Origin: Streptomyces roseus
GTDB taxonomy: Bacteria > Actinomycetota > Actinomycetes > Streptomycetales > Streptomycetaceae
Reading direction: 5' to 3'
Assembly (NCBI RefSeq): GCF_001044425.1
Contig: NZ_LFML01000075.1
Coordinates: 1-54,738 of the forward strand
Length of the DNA: 54,738 nt
In this document: positions 50,195 to 54,738 of the stretch, piece after piece
Layout of the letters: each line of letters starts with the position of its first letter
How positions within the stretch are numbered: the first letter of the stretch is position 1
Position numbers and translations under genes: made by a program
Notes under the pieces: model-generated
What the model was told of the DNA's origin: nothing
The model's database searches: none
What the model saw: the letters and a program-made list of their open reading frames with translations, nothing else

Positions 50195-53013
50195 TCAGCC
50201 CGCCTCGCGCCGTGCCATGGCGCCGCTGGACTTGGTGACCAGGGCGGCCAGCAGGGCCGCTCCGAGCGGAACCACCACGAGCAGCCCGCCGAGGGTCTCC
50301 CACGGCACCGCGATCGGCACGAACAGCCGATCGTTCGCGTCGCCGGCCATCTCCATGAGGTGCCGCGTCTCCTGCCGCTGGACGAGCCGCAGCCCCACCG
50401 CCGGCAGGATGCCCGCCGCCGAGCCCAGCACCACGCCCATCAGGGCCACCACCCCGCACTGGAAGCCGCTGAGCGTGCGCCGCACCCGCGGCGGTGCGCC
50501 GACCGCCGCCAGGGTCTTCAGGTCGGCCTCGGCGTCGGCCTGCGCGAGTCCGGTGGCGATGCCGGCCGCGCCGATGGTCACCAGGCCCGCGAAGAGGGTC
50601 AGGGCCAGCCCCGTGATGTCGGCCTGGGCCTGGTACCCGGCCTCGATGGTGACGGGGGCCTCCACGCCGATCTGGTCGATCCGCTCGGCCACCCGCTGCT
50701 TCTGCCGGCTGGTGGCCGTGCCGTCCAGGGTGAAGTACGAGGCGAACGGCAGGGTGGTCAGCCCGGCGCTCTTGGCCGCGGCCGGCGGCAGGACGAGCTC
50801 CAGGCCGTAGCCCTCGGTCGTGTCGGGCGTCTGGTGGACGGCGAAGACCTTGTCCACCCCCTTGGGGTCGACCCCCGGCTCGTAGGTCTCGTCCTTGCTG
50901 TCGATCAGCCGGACGGTGACCTTGCCGTCCTTCACGTTGCGCTTGTCGAACGAGACGCCCTTGCCCTCCTTCAGGGCGGCGACGGCGCCCGGATCGGTGA
51001 CCGCGAGCGCGTGCAGCAGCTTCTCGTCGGCGACGACGACGTTGAACTGCGCGGAGTGGCGGTTCCACGTGCACCGCGGGTCCTTGCGCAGTGCCTTGCG
51101 CTCCGCGGCAGGGAAGGAGTCGGCCCCGTTCTTGGCCTCGTAGAGCGGGCAGCGCTGCTCCTTGGGCCGCATGATGTCGACCCGCCCGCACCCGTCGTTG
51201 CCGGTGGACCGCTCGCAGCCGGGCTTGCCGTACGAGATGTGGTCCACGTCCGCCCGGACGGCCAGCGGGAGTTCCTGCGACACCGCCTCGCGGACGGCGG
51301 CCATGTCCTTGCTGCGGCCGAGCTCGTTGAGGGAGACTATGCCCGCGCCGTCCGGCAGGTCGGCGACGTACTCGTGGCGCGCCTGGATCTCCGAGCTGTG
51401 CTGGTACGTGGCCACCGCGACGGTGCCGGCGACGGCGGCCAGGACGGCGGCGACGGCGGGGGCCGTACGCCCCCGGTTGCGCACGGCGTCGCGCAGCGCG
51501 AGCCGGGGCGACAGCGGCAACCAGCGCCCGAGCCGTCCGAACAGGCCGACCAGCACGGGCGTCAGGGCGACGATGCCGAGCTCGGCGATGGCGCTGCCGC
51601 CCGCGACCACCGTGGAGCCCATCGAGGAGGCCGTGCCGTAGAGGGCGATCGCGGCGCCGGCGGCGAGGGCGATCAGGCCGAGGACGGGCAGCACCCGGTT
51701 GGCCCGGCGGACCCCGCGACGGCCGGTCAGCGAGGCCAGGACGGTCTGCCGGGACGCGGTGACCGCCGGTGCGATCGCGGCCAGCAGGCCGGTCACCACG
51801 GCGAGCAGGGCGATGCCGAGGATCTCCAGCGGACGCAGCGTGAACCCGCCGAAGCGCGCGCCGAGATACTCCTCCAGCACCGGCCGCAGCCCCAGGGTGA
51901 GGGCGATGCCGAGGGCCGTGCCGCTGACCGCGGCCGCGGCGCCGATGACGAGACCGCCGGAGAGCACGATGGCCCGGATGTGGCGCCGGTCGCCGCCGTT
52001 GGCGCCGACGAGGCCGAGCTGGCGGCGGGAGCGACGGGCGCCGACTGCGAAGGCGGGCCCCGCCAGCAGGCAGATCTCCAGCATCGCGAGGCCGACGACC
52101 GTGGCCAGGACGGCGAGTTCGGTGGTCGGGAGCCCCTTGTCGGGGGAGTAGTAGCCCAGCTTCTTCTGCTGGACGACGTACGGCACCTCGGACTCGGCCG
52201 GCGGGTGCAGGAACACCGCGCGGGAGACCACCTGCACGCTCTTCGTGTTGAGCGCCTTGACCATGTTCCACGTGAAACCATCGCCGCCGACCTTGACCAG
52301 GTAGCTGTCGGTGGCCACCACCCCCGGGACCCCCGCGGCCTGGAAGGCCTTGTCGAGCGGGGCCAGCAGGGTGCCGGGTGGGGCGAGGATCTCGGTCTTG
52401 CTCAGCTCGGAGGGCAGCTCGTAGGCGCCCACGATCCGGTACCAGCTGTCCGAACCGCGTGCGCGGAACTCGGAGCCCACGAAGAACCCGGACTCCTTCA
52501 GGAAGGCGGTCGTGGCGACGACCTCGCCCGCTTCCCGGGCCGGGCGCCCGCGCTTCATCTCGATCATGCCCTTGACGAGGGGGCTGCCCGCGTCGATCTC
52601 GCGCAGGTCGGTTTCCAGCAGCCCGTACCGGGTCCGGACCTTGGTGCGCGCCGTGCTGTCCTTGAGGGACTGGGAGCCCGCCGGGACCAGCGAGGGCAGG
52701 AGTTTCGGGTCCGGCTCCGAGCCGGGGACGTACGTGTCGTAGCCGCCGGCGGGCATGGAGTTCCTGCCCTCGACGTCCTGGAAGACGGGCCCCGTGAGGT
52801 GGGAGTCGCTCAACCGGGCGTCCGCCGCGCCGATCTGACGGGTCACCTTCTGCTCGGGCGAGAGCTCGGCGCTGCGCACGGTGAGGTCGGCGGCGCTCAC
52901 GCCGATGATCGGCAGGGCGATCATCGAGAGGACGAGGGCGCTGCGGCCCTTCGCGCGCCAGGCGTCGCGGCGGGCGATCCGGATGGCCGCGATCCAGGAG
53001 TGGTACGAGGACT

Positions 53014-53017
<4 letters not shown>
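50195..53017 (-). CDS. FtsX-like ABC transporter permease
   Basis: The product has 940 residues. The N-terminal membrane helix (about 26-46) is followed by a large extracellular domain (about 47-320), three helices (about 325-420), then about four more with a central link. A second extracellular part with Cys pairs (around CERSTGNDGCG) precedes three helices at the end. This is the fused two-FtsX (MacB/LolC-type) layout of actinobacterial exporters or mechanotransmission proteins. The start overlaps the ATPase stop by 4 nt (ATGA). Substrate unknown; drug or peptide efflux is likely given the PadR regulator. Confidence 0.93.
52264..52279. other. degenerate parS-like site
   Basis: TGTTCCACGTGAAACC differs from the parS consensus at 2 of 16 positions and lies inside the permease gene. 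It keeps CACGTGAAAC on one side. ParB affinity would be lower; it could be a weak member of the origin-proximal set. Confidence 0.4.
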
Positions 53018-53802
<785 letters not shown>

Positions 53803-53829
53803 GGGGGTCCCCCTGGGACGGTGGTGGCT

Positions 53830-54480
53830 TCAGCCCCGCGGGGTGCGGAGGGCGCGGGGCTTCGGTGCGGCGGTGGCCGCGGGGGCGTCGGTGTCTGCGG
53901 CCTGGGTCGGCTCGGGCTCGGCTCTCCGGTCGGCCGGCAGGGAGAGCCGTACGAGCCGTGATTCGGAGTGGTCGAGCCAGCGGGCCTCGGCCTCGGTCTG
54001 GAAGATCAGCTGCTCCAGGACCAGCAGCCAGGCCACGTCGTCGCGTTCGCGGGACTTGCCGCTCTCGATCGCGGCGAGCGCCTGCGCCTTGAGCCGGGTG
54101 TAGTCCTGCATCGCCTTGATCGTGGCGTGCCGCTGGGACTGAATGACGGCGCGGATGTCCACGCCCGGGGCGCCCACGGCCATGGCGAGCTTGATGGACA
54201 GTTCGTCGCGGGGCGGGTTGGTGCGGTCGACGGGGCGCTCGTACCACTGGTGCAGTTCGGAGCGGCCGGAGTCGGTGATGGCGTAGAGGGTGTGGCCTGC
54301 GGCGTCCTCGCCACCGGGAGCGACGAGGCCGTCGCGTTCCAGGCGGGCGAGGGTGGTGTACACCTGCCCGACGTTGAGCGGCCAGGTGGAGCCGGTGCGG
54401 GATTCGAACTCGGTACGCAGCTGAGAGCCGTACCGAGGACCCCTTTCCAGCAGGGCGAGAAGGCCGTGGCGAATCGACAT
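53830..54480 (-). CDS. PadR family transcriptional regulator
   Basis: The product has 216 residues from ATG 54480. The PadR winged HTH (1-95) includes RHGLLALLERGPRYGSQLR, GSTWPLNVGQVYTTLARLERDGLV and AGHTLYAITDSGR. A C-terminal PadR-s2 helical dimerisation domain (about 100-185) and a Pro/Ala-rich tail follow. It probably represses its own operon with the ABC exporter (27 nt to the ATPase gene). The operator overlaps its start codon. Confidence 0.94.
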   Translation of the reverse strand: MSIRHGLLALLERGPRYGSQLRTEFESRTGSTWPLNVGQVYTTLARLERDGLVAPGGEDAAGHTLYAITDSGRSELHQWYERPVDRTNPPRDELSIKLAMAVGAPGVDIRAVIQSQRHATIKAMQDYTRLKAQALAAIESGKSRERDDVAWLLVLEQLIFQTEAEARWLDHSESRLVRLSLPADRRAEPEPTQAADTDAPAATAAPKPRALRTPRG

Positions 54481-54502
54481 ACTCAGTATGTATACCGAGT
54501 AT
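54479..54502. promoter_or_regulatory. PadR operator candidate
   Basis: ATACTCAGTATG followed by TATACCGAGTAT forms a 24-bp inverted repeat with 10 of 12 pairs. It is a clearly AT-richer island, overlaps the first bases of the PadR gene and contains TATAC, a possible -10 element. PadR sites are typically ATGT/ACAT-like palindromes of this size. Confidence 0.65.
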
Positions 54503-54587
54503 GCAGGCCGCCGCAACCATCTCCGGGCGTACATCGGAAGGGGGACGGGCGCTGCCGGGTCCGACCGCGGACGGGGGTCCGCGCGCC

Positions 54588-54738
54588 TCACAGCCCCTTG
54601 CGCAGCCGCATCCCGAGGTAGCCCAGACCCAGTCCCATCAGGGCGAATCCCGTGCCGAGGGGCAGTATGTGCGCGGCCAGGTCGGCGGCGCGCTCGTTCC
54701 GCCCGGTGCCGATCGCGGTGACGACGGGCGGGGGGCTC
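54588..54738 (-). CDS. small membrane protein, C-terminal part (cut by window edge)
   Basis: The frame is open from the window edge to TGA at 54590-54588. The 49 visible residues contain one membrane helix (LPLGTGFALMGLGLGYLGMR) and a short basic end (LRKGL). The start is outside the window. No family can be named. The gap 54,503-54,587 shows no gene. Confidence 0.6.
   Translation of the reverse strand, partial: SPPPVVTAIGTGRNERAADLAAHILPLGTGFALMGLGLGYLGMRLRKGL

Overview
The window is high-GC DNA whose coding strands carry strongly GC-biased third codon positions and frequent GTG starts. Its gene order (tRNA-Ile, DLW-39 protein, crgA, DUF881, sortases E, pknB, pbpA, rodA, pstP, fhaB, fhaA, tRNA-Leu) is the one found close to oriC in Streptomyces. 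Two near-perfect ParB (parS) sites and a cluster of DnaA boxes fit that origin-proximal position. I infer a Streptomyces chromosome; the species cannot be named from sequence alone.

Left part (1-7,600): the 3' half of tRNA-Ile(GAU), a DLW-39 small protein, a secreted protein whose membrane anchor lies in a shifted frame, a membrane Ser/Thr kinase, an HTH regulator, tRNA-Ala(UGC), a GNAT acetyltransferase, a LysM protein, a DUF5324 membrane protein, a cyclophilin and a rhomboid protease. Between the rhomboid gene and crgA lie three DnaA-box-like 9-mers.

Cell-envelope and division block (7,600-20,100): crgA is followed on the + strand by a DUF881 protein, three class E sortases, a 58-residue membrane protein and a pabA/trpG-type amidotransferase. 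Opposite to them runs fhaA-fhaB-pstP-rodA-pbpA-pknB. This unit couples a PASTA kinase, its phosphatase, FHA readers and a SEDS/PBP peptidoglycan synthase pair.

Middle (20,389-27,100): tRNA-Leu(CAG), a two-component system whose kinase has an extra C-terminal membrane segment and extracytoplasmic domain, a DUF2252 protein, a perfect parS in a 30-bp palindrome, a J-domain-like protein, a rhodanese and an acyl-CoA dehydrogenase.

Aromatic and branched-chain catabolism (27,186-45,100): paaABCDE (phenylacetyl-CoA epoxidase), a DUF5819-HTTM-TrmH trio, a MerR/beta-clamp fusion, paaN, paaH coupled to a TetR regulator, a secreted repeat protein, and an Lrp regulator divergent from a complete E1alpha-E1beta-E2 branched-chain 2-oxoacid dehydrogenase operon. 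A near-identical 18-bp palindrome stands upstream of paaA, between paaN and paaH-TetR, and in front of the bkd operon. This suggests that one TetR regulator ties these units together.

Right part (45,171-54,738): quinone oxidoreductase, a K+ channel with RCK domain, moeA and a MobA-like/DUF6457 fusion (these last three translationally coupled, with a parS over the junction), the bacterial proteasome activator, an FtsX-type ABC exporter with a PadR regulator and its operator, and a truncated membrane protein at the edge. No insertion sequence, prophage, CRISPR array or biosynthetic cluster is visible; the region reads as conserved core chromosome.
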